A stretch of DNA of 64,000 nucleotides from Arsenophonus endosymbiont of Aleurodicus floccissimus (GTDB taxonomy: Bacteria; Pseudomonadota; Gammaproteobacteria; Enterobacterales; Enterobacteriaceae), in the NCBI RefSeq assembly GCF_900343025.1, contig NZ_OUND01000002.1:186001-250000 (forward strand). The letters are read 5' to 3'. A program made the translations under genes and the position numbers. Under the pieces are notes generated by a model. It was not told the origin of the DNA. It saw only the letters and a list, made by a program, of their open reading frames with translations, and did no database searches. Of this stretch, positions 43,338 through 57,427 are shown piece after piece (positions within the stretch are counted from its first letter, which is position 1; each line of letters starts with the position of its first letter).

Positions 43338-43901
43338 GACTTTTATATTTTCCCAGTATTTTAAACCTTAAATTGCTGAGTGCGTATAAAACTGCCTTTG
43401 CTCGAGAGTGTCAAGAGACAAAAACTTGCAAATTATACGACCCCTAAAAATAAATTCAATCAAATAAGTAGCGAAAACGTGAACAAATATTTAAAATTTT
43501 CGATCCAACACGAAAATAAATAAAATAATGTCAATATAATTACTATTATTTAATTATATTAAATTTTAAAATATGATCTTTGTCACATTTTAATATGGTT
43601 ATTAATTTACTTAAAAAAATAAGTAAAAAAGTTAAAAAATCAAAGATAAGAAATAAAAGTTAAAATATTAATTGTTTCTTTATTAGAAATAAAGAGGAGA
43701 AATACTTGTAGATAATCTTATATAACTAATTAATAATATAATATGGTAATAAATTTATTATCCTTTTTTGTTAATTAAATGTAATGATAAAGTTAATGTA
43801 TTTTCTATTTAAAATTTTAATATAATAATAATAATAATAATAATATTTAAAAATTTATTTTTTACGACTAAAAAATATCATTTTTTTGACCAAAAACAAT
43901 A
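43338..43901. other. AT-rich spacer between atpI and rsmG with an (ATA)n tract
   Basis: No gene. It should hold the atp operon promoter close to 43340-43450, which I cannot place exactly. A trinucleotide run (ATA, about eight copies) lies at 43820-43844. Confidence 0.55.
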
Positions 43902-44528
43902 TTAGTTGAACCCCAAAATCACTAAATGTCGCTGTTCATCAAGGCCTGGTACATCTAACGAAATAATTTTATTTATCTTAAAATTAGAAGAAAAAGTTGA
44001 TATTTCATTTGCAGAAAGTATACCTTTAAGTGCGTAAAACTGTCCTCCATTTTGCTTCGGAAGATGTTGACACCATAAAAGCATATCCTGTAATGAAGCA
44101 AATGCTCGGCTTATTATGCCATCAAATTTTTCTATTGGCTGGTACTGTTCAACTCGTTTTTGAATAAGCTCTATGTTTTTAAGCATCAATTCATGTTGTA
44201 TTTGTCGCAAAAACCTAACCCGTTTTCCCAAACTATCTAATAGTGTGAAATGATCATTGCGGCGAACAATAGCAAGGGGTATACCAGGTAATCCTGGACC
44301 TGTACCTACATCAATAAATCGTTTACCTGTAAGATATTTGTTAATAATAATACTATCTAAAATATGACGAACGATCATTTGTTCTGTTGATTTAACTGAT
44401 GTTAAATTATATGTTTTATTCCATTTATTTAATAATTCAATATAAACAATTAGCTGTTGTATTTGTTCATCGGTCAAAATAATATCTGTTTTGTCTAATA
44501 AAGTTTTAAAATAGATTATTAAATTCAT
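43902..44528 (-). CDS. rsmG: 16S rRNA (guanine-527 N7)-methyltransferase
   Basis: RsmG methylates G527 of 16S rRNA with S-adenosylmethionine. ATG 44528, directly after the mnmG stop, gives 208 residues (E. coli 207); a GTG at 44543 inside mnmG would add five. SAM-binding motif [18 protein letters not shown] (about residues 68-86), then [15 protein letters not shown] and a conserved IISRAFASL. The mnmG-rsmG pair is the standard arrangement beside oriC. Intact. Confidence 0.97.
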   Translation of the reverse strand: MNLIIYFKTLLDKTDIILTDEQIQQLIVYIELLNKWNKTYNLTSVKSTEQMIVRHILDSIIINKYLTGKRFIDVGTGPGLPGIPLAIVRRNDHFTLLDSLGKRVRFLRQIQHELMLKNIELIQKRVEQYQPIEKFDGIISRAFASLQDMLLWCQHLPKQNGGQFYALKGILSANEISTFSSNFKINKIISLDVPGLDEQRHLVILGFN

Positions 44529-44529
44529 T

Positions 44530-46420
44530 TTAAGCACTCCCACGTAATAAACCTTGTTTTTTTAACCAGACTAATAATATGGATATTGCGGCTGGTGTAA
44601 TACCTGATATTCGCGATGCTTGGCCAATAGAACTAGGTTTATAATCATTGAGTTTTGCAATAACTTCATTAGAAAGACCAGTTATTTGCTTGTAATCTAA
44701 ATTGGTCGGTAATGCAGTATATTCATTACGGAGTTGTCTCTCAATTTCTTCTTGTTGACGAGTAATATAACCCTCATACTTTACTTGAATTTCAACTTGA
44801 CTCGTGACTTGAGGATCATCAATTGCAGGTGAAAAATAGTTTAACGAAGTAAGTAATTTATAACTCATTTCTGGGCGGCGAAGTAAATCTTCGCCGTTCG
44901 TTTCTTTTGAAAGCGGAACAGTTAATATTTCATTAAGATCATTAATTTTATCCGAATTAGGATGTAACCAAAGGCTACGTAACCATTGACGTTCTTGTTC
45001 AATTAATATCAACTTTATGGCAAAATTTTTGCCAACGGCTTTTATCGATTAAACCAAGTTCGTACCCTTTTTCGGTTAAACGAAGATCAGCATTGTCTTC
45101 ACGTAGAATAAGGCGATATTCTGCTCGTGAAGTAAACATTCGATAGGGTTCTTTAGTGCCTAAGGTACAAAGATCATCAACTAAAACACCAATGTAGGCT
45201 TGATCACGACGAGGGAACCATTCCTCTTGTTCAAAAGCATAACGAGCTGCGTTAAGTCCAGCTAGCAGACCTTGAGCTGCTGCTTCTTCATAACCAGTTG
45301 TTCCATTAATCTGACCTGCAAAAAATAGCCCTTTGATAAATTTGCTTTCTAAAGTTGGTTTTAAATCTCTGGGATCAAAGAAATCGTATTCAATTGCATA
45401 TCCGGGTCGAATAATACGTGCATTTTCTAGACCTTTCATCGAAAGTATAATTTGCATTTGTACATCAAAAGGTAAACTAGTAGAAATTCCATTAGGATAA
45501 ATTTCATTACTGGTTAGTCCTTCTGGTTCAAGAAAAATTTGATGTGCTGGACGATCTGCAAATCGCATAACTTTATCTTCAATGGAAGGACAGTAGCGTG
45601 GACCTATTCTTTCAATAATTCCTGCGTACATAGGACTACGATCCAAGTTATCGCGGATCACTTGGTGTGTTTTTTCATTCGTATAAGTGATGTAGCAAGT
45701 TAATTGTTGAGGATGTTGTTCAGCTGATCCGACAAAAGAGAAAACAAGAGTGGGATCATCACCAAATTGTGGTGCTAATTGGGAAAAATCTATAGTTCTT
45801 GCGTCAATTCTAGGAGGTGTGCCTGTTTTAAGTCGATCTACTCGTAAAGATAATTGTCTTAATCTATGTGATAAGCTAATAGCAGAATGATCACCAGTCC
45901 TACCACCGCTATAATTTTCTAATCCTATGTGGATTTTACCGTTAAGAAAGGTACCTACAGTCAGTACAACAGACTTTCCGTGAAATTTTAATCCCATTTT
46001 GGTTATCACACCAATAACCTGATCGTTTTTTATGATTAGGTCTTCAACAGCTTGTTGAAAGATCATTAAATTATTTTGATTTTCTAGAGCAGTTCTAATC
46101 GCTTGTTTATAAAGTACTCTATCAGTTTGAGCTCTGGTTGCTTGTACTGCTGGGCCTTTACTTGCATTAAGCGTTCTAAATTGGATCCCTGCATTATCTG
46201 TTGCAACAGCCATAATGCCACCTAAGGCGTCAATTTCTTTAACCAGATGTCCTTTACCTATTCCACCTATAGCTGGATTGCATGACATTTGGCCCAACGT
46301 ATCAATATTATGGGTTAGAAGTAAAGTTTGACGTCCCATACGAGCAGCAGCCATAGCTGCTTCAGTACCAGCATGGCCTCCACCAACAATAATGACATCA
46401 AATTGTTCTGGGTAAAACAT
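44530..46420 (-). pseudogene. mnmG: tRNA modification enzyme MnmG (GidA) with a frameshift
   Basis: MnmG, an FAD enzyme, pairs with MnmE to modify U34. ATG 46420 gives the dinucleotide site [22 protein letters not shown], the FAD/substrate regions ([45 protein letters not shown]) and reads to codon 473, where an extra base near 45010 (HKVD/LIEQERQ) leads to a stop at 44999. The other frame completes the protein exactly ([49 protein letters not shown]) to 44530. The lost part is the C-terminal helical domain, known to contact MnmE and tRNA. With the similar defect in mnmE, both partners are hit. Sequencing error cannot be excluded. Confidence 0.9.
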
Positions 46421-46489
46421 GTATAAACCTTAGCATTTAATATGACTTTGGAAGTGGATTTTACCTGATTTTTGCTAAGAGGCAAGTTA

Positions 46490-46725
46490 TATGATCTCTG
46501 CCTAATATAAATAAGATCTTTTTATTTAAAGATTTTATTATTAGATCTTTTATTAAGATAGCGATCTTCTGTGGATAAGTGTAAATACCATAAGAAGATC
46601 ATTATCTTGTTTATGATCTTTAGCTATGAATGATAAGTGATCCTACTCCGTATAAGCTGGGATTAACGTAGCTAGTTATCAACAACCAAGTTTAGCATTT
46701 AAGCTTATTCTATGGATAACTACGG
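46490..46725. other. Chromosomal replication origin oriC
   Basis: Lies between mnmG and mioC as in E. coli. In order: an AT-rich unwinding region with 13-mer-like repeats (about 46509-46560, three AGATCTTTT-type units); DnaA box R1 TGTGGATAA at 46570-46578; AGAAGATCATTA and the CCGTATAAGCTGGGAT segment (46649-46664), strongly like E. coli; a degenerate box TTATCAACA at 46676-46684; and TATGGATAA at 46711-46719. GATC sites are dense, about eight, as needed for SeqA and Dam. The rightmost box R4 (TTATCCACA) is not seen, so the DnaA-box set appears shorter than in E. coli. Confidence 0.92.
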
Positions 46726-46770
46726 GTTATTCCCTTCTTTTTCGCAAATTTACCCACATTTATTTGGCTT

Positions 46771-47203
46771 TTATTTATCCAAATCGATAATTTTATCTTT
46801 CCATTTTTCGATCCAAATTTCTACAAGATCTTCTGGCACTTTATTTTCTAAAATATTAATCTCCAATGTTTCTTCAACGCGTTTTGCATTATGATCCTTT
46901 AGCAGTTGATCTAATTTATAGATTGCACCATAAAAAGTATCATATTTTTTTACTACCTATCCTAATCGCACCATAATTAATCTGGCTAAGATAAGGTTTT
47001 TCTTCGCTGATCTCTTTTGCTAGAGGTTGTATATTTTCAGGCAATTCACCTGCTCCATCAGTAGAGCATACAATTAACCAAATACCTTTTGTTGGTAGCT
47101 CTTTAAACGATGGACCGTATGTGACTTCAGTATCAAAGCGATATTTTTCCAATATTTCAGCGCTGCCCATAGTGCTACTTGTAATCAATGTTACTTTTGT
47201 CAT
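46771..47203 (-). pseudogene. mioC: MioC flavodoxin-like protein with a frameshift at an A tract
   Basis: MioC is an FMN-binding flavodoxin-like protein encoded next to oriC. ATG 47203 opens MTKVTLITSSTMGSAE (phosphate-loop), GPSFKELPTKGIWLIVCSTDGAGELPENI and INYGAIRIGSKK. A run of seven A at about 46947-46953 holds one base too many, stopping at 46940. The other frame continues exactly as the family does (YDTFYGAIYKLDQLL ... WKDKIIDLDK) to TAA at 46771. There is also a deletion of about 14 residues after residue 20 compared with E. coli. The A-tract position means slippage could restore some product. Confidence 0.88.
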
Positions 47204-47289
47204 TATGAACCCTATTATTTAAAACAATGCCTATCGTATGCTGTGAATGAGTTGGGATCTATCTGTGGATAATATGGTTATTCTATTTT

Positions 47290-47751
47290 TTATGGATTGA
47301 CAGTACGCATTATTAGATTTTGTAAAGAGATCAAGGTTTCAGTAGATTGGATCTCATCAATTGTCTGTATCTTATTAATAAGTACGTCTTGTAATGCATC
47401 AATGGATCTACACATTACCTTGATAAATATACTATATTGTCCAGTTGTGTAGTAAACTTCGACCACCTCGTCTAATTCATCAAGTTTCTTCAGCACAGTA
47501 TGGTAGTCTTTTGCGCTTTTTAAAATAATGCCAATAAAGCAACAGACATCAAAACCGAGTTGCTTCACATTAATATCTACACGTGTTCCTACAATAATTC
47601 CTGCTTGTTTCATTTTTTCGACTCGGACATGTATCGTACCAGGACTTACGGCAAATTTTTTAGCTATTTCAGCGTAGGGGATCCGTGCATTTCTCAGTAG
47701 TTCATTAAGTATGTCACGATCTAGATTATCGATTTGATAATTTTCAATCAT
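47290..47751 (-). CDS. asnC: Transcriptional regulator AsnC
   Basis: Lrp/AsnC-family activator of asnA, responding to asparagine. 153 residues: N-terminal helix-turn-helix (IDNLDRDILNELLRNARIPYAEIAKKFAVSPGTIHVRVEKM) and C-terminal ligand-binding RAM domain. Divergent from asnA across 161 nt, the normal regulator/target layout. Intact. Confidence 0.97.
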   Translation of the reverse strand: MIENYQIDNLDRDILNELLRNARIPYAEIAKKFAVSPGTIHVRVEKMKQAGIIVGTRVDINVKQLGFDVCCFIGIILKSAKDYHTVLKKLDELDEVVEVYYTTGQYSIFIKVMCRSIDALQDVLINKIQTIDEIQSTETLISLQNLIMRTVNP

Positions 47752-47912
47752 TTTAAAATACCATTTTTAACGATTATTTATTTTTAAAGGCTTTATTTTG
47801 AATATTATAAATCACAATGACTTTTTTTATTAAGTATATTGAATTTATGACCCATTTTATTGCTTAATCTATATAACAAAGCAAATAATGCTACAGATTA
47901 TGAGGTAAAAAA

Positions 47913-48905
47913 ATGGAAAAGTCATTCATCGAAAAACAACAACAAATTAGTTTTGTTAAATCTTATTTTTCGTGTTTATTAGAAAAAGAGTTAGCTTTAA
48001 TTGAAGTTCAAGCACCTATCTTAAGTCGTCTCGGTGATGGGATTCAAGATAACCTGTCAGGTCATGAAAAAGCAGTACAAGTTAAAGTAAAGTCGATGCC
48101 AGATTCTGTTTTTGAAGTTGTACATTCATTGGCTAAATGGAAACGTAAAACGTTAGGTCGTTTTGATTTTAAACCCGGACAAGGGCTTTATGCCCATATG
48201 AAAGCATTGCGTCCTGATGAAGATCGTCTGACACCTATTCATTCTGTATTTGTAGATCAGTGGGATTGGGAAAAAGTAATGCTTAAGGATGAGCGCTCTC
48301 TTGACTATTTAAAACAGACTGTCATTAAAATTTATCAAGCAATAAAAGAAACAGAGAAAGCGGTTAGTTCAGAATTTGGTTTAGCACCATTTTTACCTGA
48401 GCAAATTCATTTTATTCATAGTGAAGAATTATTACAACGCTACCCTGATCTTGATGCTAAAGGAAGAGAACATGAAATAGCTAAAGAATTAGGTGCAGTT
48501 TTTCTTATTGGTATTGGAGGAAAACTATCGCATGGCCTTGCTCACGATGTACGTGCTCCTGATTATGATGATTGGACAACGCCTAACAGTGAGGGTTATG
48601 TCGGTTTAAATGGTGATATTATAGTTTGGAACCCTATATTGCAGGATGCATTTGAAATTTCTTCTATGGGCATTCGTGTTGATACAGAAGCACTTACAAA
48701 CCAATTAGCAATCACCGGTGATGAAGATAGAATGTTTTTTGAATGGCATCAAATATTGGTAAAAGATCAAATGCCACAAACAATAGGTGGTGGGATTGGA
48801 CAATCTCGTTTAGTGATGTTATTACTTCAGAAAAAGCATATTGGCCAAGTTCAATGTAGTGTATGGTCGCCAGAAAGCCATGCAGTTATTGCGGATATGT
48901 TGTAA
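47913..48905 (+). CDS. asnA: Aspartate-ammonia ligase (asparagine synthetase A)
   Basis: Makes asparagine from aspartate, ammonia and ATP. 330 residues, same as E. coli, with class II synthetase-like motifs ([51 protein letters not shown]). AGGTAA upstream of ATG 47913. The last 55 bases are overlapped by an antisense extension of viaA. Intact, which is notable among decayed neighbours. Confidence 0.98.
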   Translation: MEKSFIEKQQQISFVKSYFSCLLEKELALIEVQAPILSRLGDGIQDNLSGHEKAVQVKVKSMPDSVFEVVHSLAKWKRKTLGRFDFKPGQGLYAHMKALRPDEDRLTPIHSVFVDQWDWEKVMLKDERSLDYLKQTVIKIYQAIKETEKAVSSEFGLAPFLPEQIHFIHSEELLQRYPDLDAKGREHEIAKELGAVFLIGIGGKLSHGLAHDVRAPDYDDWTTPNSEGYVGLNGDIIVWNPILQDAFEISSMGIRVDTEALTNQLAITGDEDRMFFEWHQILVKDQMPQTIGGGIGQSRLVMLLLQKKHIGQVQCSVWSPESHAVIADML

Positions 48906-50354
48906 TTAGTTTCATAGCGTAGTAATCGACTTTTTAGCCCGGTATCAAAGTCCCAGATATAATAGAAAATATTTAGGATACAGGGTTTTCCATATTTAGA
49001 TGATATAACAGCATGAAAACGATGCTGTTGAGTTTGGTGAATTTTTATTCTTTTTACTAAATTATCAGGTAACCGTTGAGCAATAAAATCTGAAATTACA
49101 ACCACATTTAAATCTTTCCATTGCTTTTGTTGCATTTTTTCTAAACATTTATTTAAACAGGGAGCCAAATTGGTTCCCCCACTAAATGTTTGATTAAGAA
49201 ATTGCATTAATTGTTCTAATCCATCATTATCTAATAAATCATAATCAATAACTTCCATTGAAAATATAATAATGTAACACTGACGGTTGTCACTCATGGC
49301 TATTTTCATTAAAGCGAGGCAAAAAGCTTCAGTACAATTTTCATTAAATTTTCCCATTGAACCTGAAGTGTTTATACATACAATAAATAGCCCTTTTGGT
49401 TGTTGTTCATCGTGATGTTTGACCGTTAGACGTAATATTTTTCGTTGTTGCCAATTATCGCCTTGTAACCTGTAGGTAAGTAACTGTTTTTTGACTAATT
49501 TACGATAAAATTCAAATTCGAGTTCTTCTAATCCCAGCAATGCTAATTCACTAGGTAGAAGACGTAAAATATCATTACCGTGGTTTATCCCTCTAATTTG
49601 CTCTGGTATTTGATCAGGGATTTTTTCGAATGAGATTATTGATTCTAATATTTGCTGCTTGTTTTTGTTGAGATTTCAACGAATTGCTTCTACTTAAAAG
49701 TTCTGCTAATTTTTTTAATTCAGGTTGTTGTTGTAAAAAATGGCTATACTGAATTAATAATTGAATATTATAGTAGGATTAAGTTAAAGTTCCTTTACTC
49801 ATATCCCATAATTTACCAGCAGACTGATTATTTTGATTAAACATTTCTGTTAAATTTCCAGTTAATTTCAATCGTTGCTCTAATTCAGCCAATAATTGTT
49901 CTGTTTCCTGTTCTAATAATAATGTATTAAACGTTGTTACTTCAAAAATAAGATTAAGGCGCTAGCATTGAATAAACAGAGATTGTCCAGCGGGATCATG
50001 AGATATTTTTCCCAGTAAATAATACGCTTCTTGCACAAAAGAAGAATCTATTTCTGTTAATTTATTAATAGTTATCGGAAGATTGCTAAAAAATTTTGTA
50101 GTAACAAGGGCTAAATTTTGCTGATAAAGTGCAAATTCTTCGGTTAATTTAATGAGCACCAAGGTCTCTTGCAATTTTGTGATATAAATTTTTTTTTATG
50201 CTAAAAGATCTCTTAATAATATATTTTTAAGATTAGGGTACTTTTCAAAAAAATGACTAATTGAGGTGTAGCCAGTAATATTAATACAATCTCTTCTATT
50301 ATTTCGATTTCATTAATAGTAGAGTAACATATCAATCGTTGTGAGATTCAACAT
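48851..50354 (-). pseudogene. viaA: ViaA, VWA-domain partner of the RavA ATPase, broken
   Basis: ViaA stimulates the MoxR AAA+ ATPase RavA. From ATG 50354 the first codons MLNLTTIDMLLYY hit tandem stops; EIIEEIVLILLATPQL, FFEKYPNLKNILLRDLL and a conserved ~70-codon piece at 50174-49962 follow in different frames. The C-terminal half is one open frame (from 49540): LEELEFEFYRKLVKKQLLTYRL, then the VWA domain with MIDAS FIVCINTSGSMG and GGTNLAPCL, ISDFIAQRLPDN and FDTGLKSRLLRY. The natural stop after that seems lost, so the frame runs 18 codons antisense into asnA to 48851. Confidence 0.92.
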
Positions 50355-50384
50355 AGATTATTAGCTCATCATCTGCGTTCTTAA

Positions 50385-51848
50385 TTAAGATAATTTATCT
50401 GTTAGAGTTAAAAAACTTTGTTCAATCGTTGCTAGCCAATGATTTTTAATAAAAAAATGGTTGATGATGACTAAATAAAGATTTTTGCTGTTGAATTAAA
50501 TGATTAAGTTTTTCGAGCTTTTCCAGCCATTTATTATCTAATTTATTTTTTATCTATTTTTTCGTATAAATAAAATGTTAATGGTTTTTTATTTACATCC
50601 AGCACTTGCAATTAATTTTTACTATTAACTTGTGCTGAAATTAATTGAGCATAACCAATACCATTAAGTTGAGCAGAAATTTTTCCTTTATTTAATGTAT
50701 CGTTTATTGAACTCTTATCTATGGTAACAGAATTAACTTTTATATTATGTAAAACAAGGGGGGTATGTAAAAATAATGTTATATTTTTCGCTAATTTGCT
50801 TGGATACAGAATAATGTCGAATGCGATTGAATAAACGGTTTTCTTTCTCTAATTTAAAAGCGGTTTTATTGTTATTAATTTGAGTTGATTGCTACTATTC
50901 ATTATGAAGATTATCTATTTTCTTATTGATAATTAGTTGTTGCCAATCTTCTTCTATTAATAACGTAGTAATTAACTGCGGTAATAGTTGTAATGATTAC
51001 AAATCATGCCAAAGGCAATCTTTAAATAAAATAATATCTAAAGTGATATTGCATCACTCCCATTAAAAAAAGCACTAGTTTGGAGTAAGTGGATAGCTTT
51101 TCCCATTGACGATTAGAAATATAAGGTGATGCAACTAAATTATCAGTTTGCTGCCGTAATTGATAAATTATATCAAAGCAATCATCTGGTAGTTTTATTT
51201 CACAAATTTTTACTTGCCACTCTTCATATTCTTCATTATTTATTTGAAGTCGATTTGGAACAATATTTTCACTTTCTTCCTTTTTGCTATTCAATAAAGC
51301 TCTAAAATTCTGTTTCTTCTGCATCTTATTTAATCATAAACGAATAAGCATACGATCGTATAATGCTTCAAGACTACTATCTGATTCTGGTAGTTCGTTA
51401 GAGGCAGTGACAAGTAAGCACATAGGAATATTTTCTTCGTGAAAGCCATTTCTAAATTTTTTTCATTAATTGCCATTAACAAAGTATTTAATATAGCAGG
51501 GCCTGCTTTCCATATTTCATCAAGAAAGATAATTTTGGCATTAGGTAAATAGCCTATCGTTAAACGCTGATAGCGTCCTGCTTCTTTTTATACTTGAATG
51601 GAAAGTGGTCCGAAAATTTCTTCTGGCGTTGAAAAACAAGTCATTAAGTATTCAAAAGAGTGAACCGTTTTAAAGGCTTATTTTATTCGCCTGGCTATCA
51701 TGCTTTTAGCAATACCAGGTGGACTTAGTAGAAAAACACTTTCTCCTGATAATGCTGCTAATAAACAAAGGCGAATAGTATGCTGCCGTTCGTATAGACC
51801 AGTTTCTAGATAATGGCTCAATTGAGCTATGTGTTCAGCTAATTGCAT
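50385..51848 (-). pseudogene. ravA: RavA MoxR-type AAA+ ATPase, broken
   Basis: From ATG 51848: [53 protein letters not shown] keeps the P-loop region (GPPGIAKS in E. coli has become SPPGIAKS). Walker [20 protein letters not shown] is readable on the minus strand at about 51480-51540. Later parts include QINNEEYEEWQVKICEIKLPDDCFDIIYQLRQQTDNLVASPYISNRQWEK (51270-51090) and HWLATIEQSFLTLTDKLS ending at 50385. Many stops and frameshifts. It sits 30 nt before viaA, the usual operon. Confidence 0.9.
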
Positions 51849-51969
51849 ATACTCTTCTCCTGTATAAAAAAGAATTATTACAAATTAATTTATTGAATTT
51901 TAGTAAATTTAATAAAAAAATAAATATAATTTATTTTAGATTTTTCCTATTTACATAAAATTTTTACTG

Positions 51970-53371
51970 TTAGGGATCTTTTTTATTAATTAAAATTTGA
52001 CCATCTTCTTGTTGTTGCAACAGAAGGAAAATTAGTGAAGATGACAGAGTAATTATACCTATAGTAATAAATGTATAACGGAAATTATCAATATGATCAC
52101 CATAAAGTAGCGATTCATAAAAGTGTAAAATTGCAGCATTACTCGCAATACCAAAACTGATAGCAAGTTGTTGGGTTACAGCTAACATACTATTACCAGA
52201 ACTGACATTGTTTTCTATCAAATCCGCTAGAGTAAGTATATTCATAGCGGTTAATTGGGTCGACATTGCCGCTCCCAGTAAAAACAAAGGAATTATCAAA
52301 ACATAAATTGGTATATTAGTTGATTGCAATGAAAATTAAGTAATAATTAAACCAATAATAAATATTATGGTAAAAAGTGTTTTTTATAGCCATAGTGTGT
52401 TAATATTTTTGTCACAACAGATTTTGCCGATATTGAGCCTATCGCCATTGAAATAATCATTAAACCAGCTGTAACCGCTGGGTGTCCAAATCCTACTTGT
52501 AGCATCAACGGCATTAAAAACGGAATACAACCTATGCCTAGATGGGTTATAACATTACCGGCTATACCGATATAAAAAGGTTCTTGTGCTAAATAAACTT
52601 AATGGAATAATTGAATAAGCGATTTTTCTTGCGTGTAATACATAAATAAAGAGTAAAAAATGCCGCCTAAAATTATAATTAATGGTGCATAATTGGTTAA
52701 ATTTTCGTTATTAAAAAATCTAAACTCATCGTCAACATTATAATTGCAGCACCAAAAAAATAAATTCTGTAGTATCAAAGACGCGTTTAGGTATTTTAAA
52801 ATCAGGCATATGTTTTAGTGTATATAAAATACCAAGTAAACCGATAGGGATATTAATAATAAATATCCAATGCCAACTGGTATAAGTTACTAAAAAACCA
52901 CCAAGTAAAAGGCCTAATATAGGTCCAACTAATACGGGAATAGTGATAAAATTTAAAATAGGTAGTAATTCTTCACTGCGTGGATAAGTTCTCAATAATG
53001 TAAGACGTGCAACAGGCATCATCATTGCACCGCCTATTACTTGAATGATGCGAGAAAAAACTAAAAAAACCAAAGATAATGACATTGCAGAGTAAGAAAT
53101 AGCTTAAAGAAAATACACTAACTGCAAATATAAAAATTTTTCTTGTACCAAAGCGATCATGTAACGATCCACTAACAGGTATAAGCAGAGCAATAATTAA
53201 TGTATAACTTATGACAACAGATTGTATGGCTAAAGGAGAATGATTAAGACTTTTAGCTATCTCAGGCAATGCAGTATTTAAAATAGTTGCATCTAAGCTT
53301 TGCATAAAAAAGGCCATAGCTGCTATGACTAGGGTAGGCCAAACATATTTTGTATTGTTTTTAACATTCAA
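51970..53371 (-). pseudogene. hsrA: MFS transporter HsrA (DHA2 family), broken
   Basis: A 14-helix drug:proton antiporter-like protein. ATG 53371 opens [49 protein letters not shown], nearly the E. coli HsrA start, with the motif RFGTRKIF. Frameshift near 53080; then [42 protein letters not shown] (motif C-like), a decayed middle (52740-52330), and STQLTAMNILTLADLIENNVSSGNSMLAVTQQL to the end at 51970. HsrA is favoured over MdtD by sequence and by lying next to an rRNA operon as in E. coli. Confidence 0.9.
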
Positions 53372-53617
53372 TAACCTAAAAAATAAGGTAAACCGAAATA
53401 AATCAGATTTTAAAATAGATTATCTTTTATTTATTTTAGAAAATTATAGCACTAACAGATATCTAATGAATCATTACTTATATAAGTTTGCGCCAGGCAA
53501 TTGTTTCTAAATAATTCTAATGGATAAATTTAAAATTTAGATTTATAGCTCACTAAAACATAAATAAGATATTTTTGTCGAAAAAAGAGCAAACGACTAA
53601 AGTTTACAAATTATTGC

Positions 53618-53645
53618 TTGCCAGCTGCGTAAAACTGCCTATAAT
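53618..53645 (+). promoter_or_regulatory. rrn P1-type promoter
   Basis: -35 TTGCCA (53618-53623) and -10 TATAAT (53640-53645) with a 16-nt spacer, then GCGTCCCCACTGA, the GC-rich discriminator and start region typical of E. coli rrn P1. It is intact although the RNAs behind it are not. Confidence 0.85.
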
Positions 53646-53716
53646 GCGTCCCCACTGAGTCAGTATAGATCGAATCAATTGAATTGACGCAGAGTAAGAA
53701 AAGTAGAAATAACTAC

Positions 53717-53744
53717 TTGACTTTATAGATGAAAAGCGTAATAT
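53717..53744 (+). promoter_or_regulatory. rrn P2-type promoter
   Basis: -35 TTGACT (53717-53722) and -10 TAATAT (53739-53744), 16-nt spacer, about 100 nt after P1, as in the tandem promoters of E. coli rRNA operons. Confidence 0.75.
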
Positions 53745-53985
53745 ACGCCAGGTAAAACGCTATATTAACAATTTAATTAGACAATCTGTATAGGCACTTA
53801 CAAAACACCATTAAAAAATATTTAATTTTAAAGTCTTGAAGAGTGACAAAATAGTGAACTTACATATAAACTAATATAAAGTAACGTTATTTTGGTCGGC
53901 GGCGAAGGCGGTTAAACATTGGTAAAGCAATGTTAAATAAAAGAGCGTTACGGTCAGTAAAAAATTTTTTGAGTATCAAGCTTTT
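53745..53985 (+). other. rRNA leader region, partly recognisable
   Basis: AACAATTT at 53767-53774 and GACAATCTGTATAGGCACTTA at 53781-53801 recall the enterobacterial leader downstream of boxA. The rest is diverged. No gene is seen. Confidence 0.5.
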
Positions 53986-54190
53986 AATTGAAGAATTTAA
54001 TAATAACTTAGATTAAATGCTGACGGTAAGCCTAACACATGCGAGTCAAGAAGTAGCAGAAGGTAACTACCGGATAAGTTATTATAGCTCTTACGAGTAT
54101 GGTACACGTACTACAATCGCGTATACAGAGAAAGGTAAGCCAAAAATAAAAAGTACGTTGAAGTCTGCGACTCAATAATGATTAAGCTAA
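53986..54190 (+). pseudogene. 16S rRNA remnant with ~1.1-kb internal deletion
   Basis: The 5' end is recognisable from 53986 (AATTGAAGAATTTAATAAT, CCTAACACATGCGAGTCAAG at 54030-54049). It joins near 54090 to the region of E. coli positions ~1220-1300 (GGTACACGTACTACAATCGCG at 54100-54120, GTTGAAGTCTGCGACTC at 54157-54173). Everything between, including the 530 loop and decoding centre, is gone, and the 3' end with the anti-Shine-Dalgarno sequence is absent. Nearly all changes in the 5' end are G to A or C to T. Confidence 0.9.
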
Positions 54191-54408
54191 TTCATTGAGT
54201 TGGTTTACCAATTATGCTCTTTAACAATCTGGAACAAGCTGAAAAAGGTGGTATGAGTAAGTAGGGTAAAACCTGCCGCGTAGACGCACAGTCAGCGTAG
54301 CGTACATAAGTACGTAAACATGCCGAGAGCACCGCACAACAAAAAATTTCGCACGGCGAAGCCATCACGCTTACGTATTATTTGATAAGAAACACCTTCG
54401 GGTTGTGA
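54191..54408 (+). other. 16S-23S spacer without tRNA
   Basis: TGCTCTTTAACAATCTGGAA at 54215-54234 is the conserved boxA-like segment before 23S genes, and CACCTTCGGGTTGTGA (54392-54407) the usual end of the spacer. No tRNA-Ile, Ala or Glu is present, so they were deleted or eroded. Confidence 0.75.
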
Positions 54409-57274
<2,866 letters not shown>

Positions 57275-57427
57275 GACAACACCAAAGGTGTTTTGAGAGA
57301 AAAAGAATTTTAGCTTGTTTTGAATTGAATCTGGTCGGATTTTGCTGAAGGCAAAGGTGTGGTCGCTACTGAAGTAGGTGAGCAAGCCAAAAAGCAGCGA
57401 AATAAGATAGGTAAATAAAAAAGAATT

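Noticed and set aside
51970..53371. Assignment of the MFS pseudogene to MdtD
   Set aside because: The N-terminal and helix 4-5 segments fit HsrA better, and HsrA lies beside an rRNA operon in E. coli.
54191..54408. tRNA gene in the 16S-23S spacer
   Set aside because: No cloverleaf or TTC loop with matching arms could be found; only the spacer ends are conserved.
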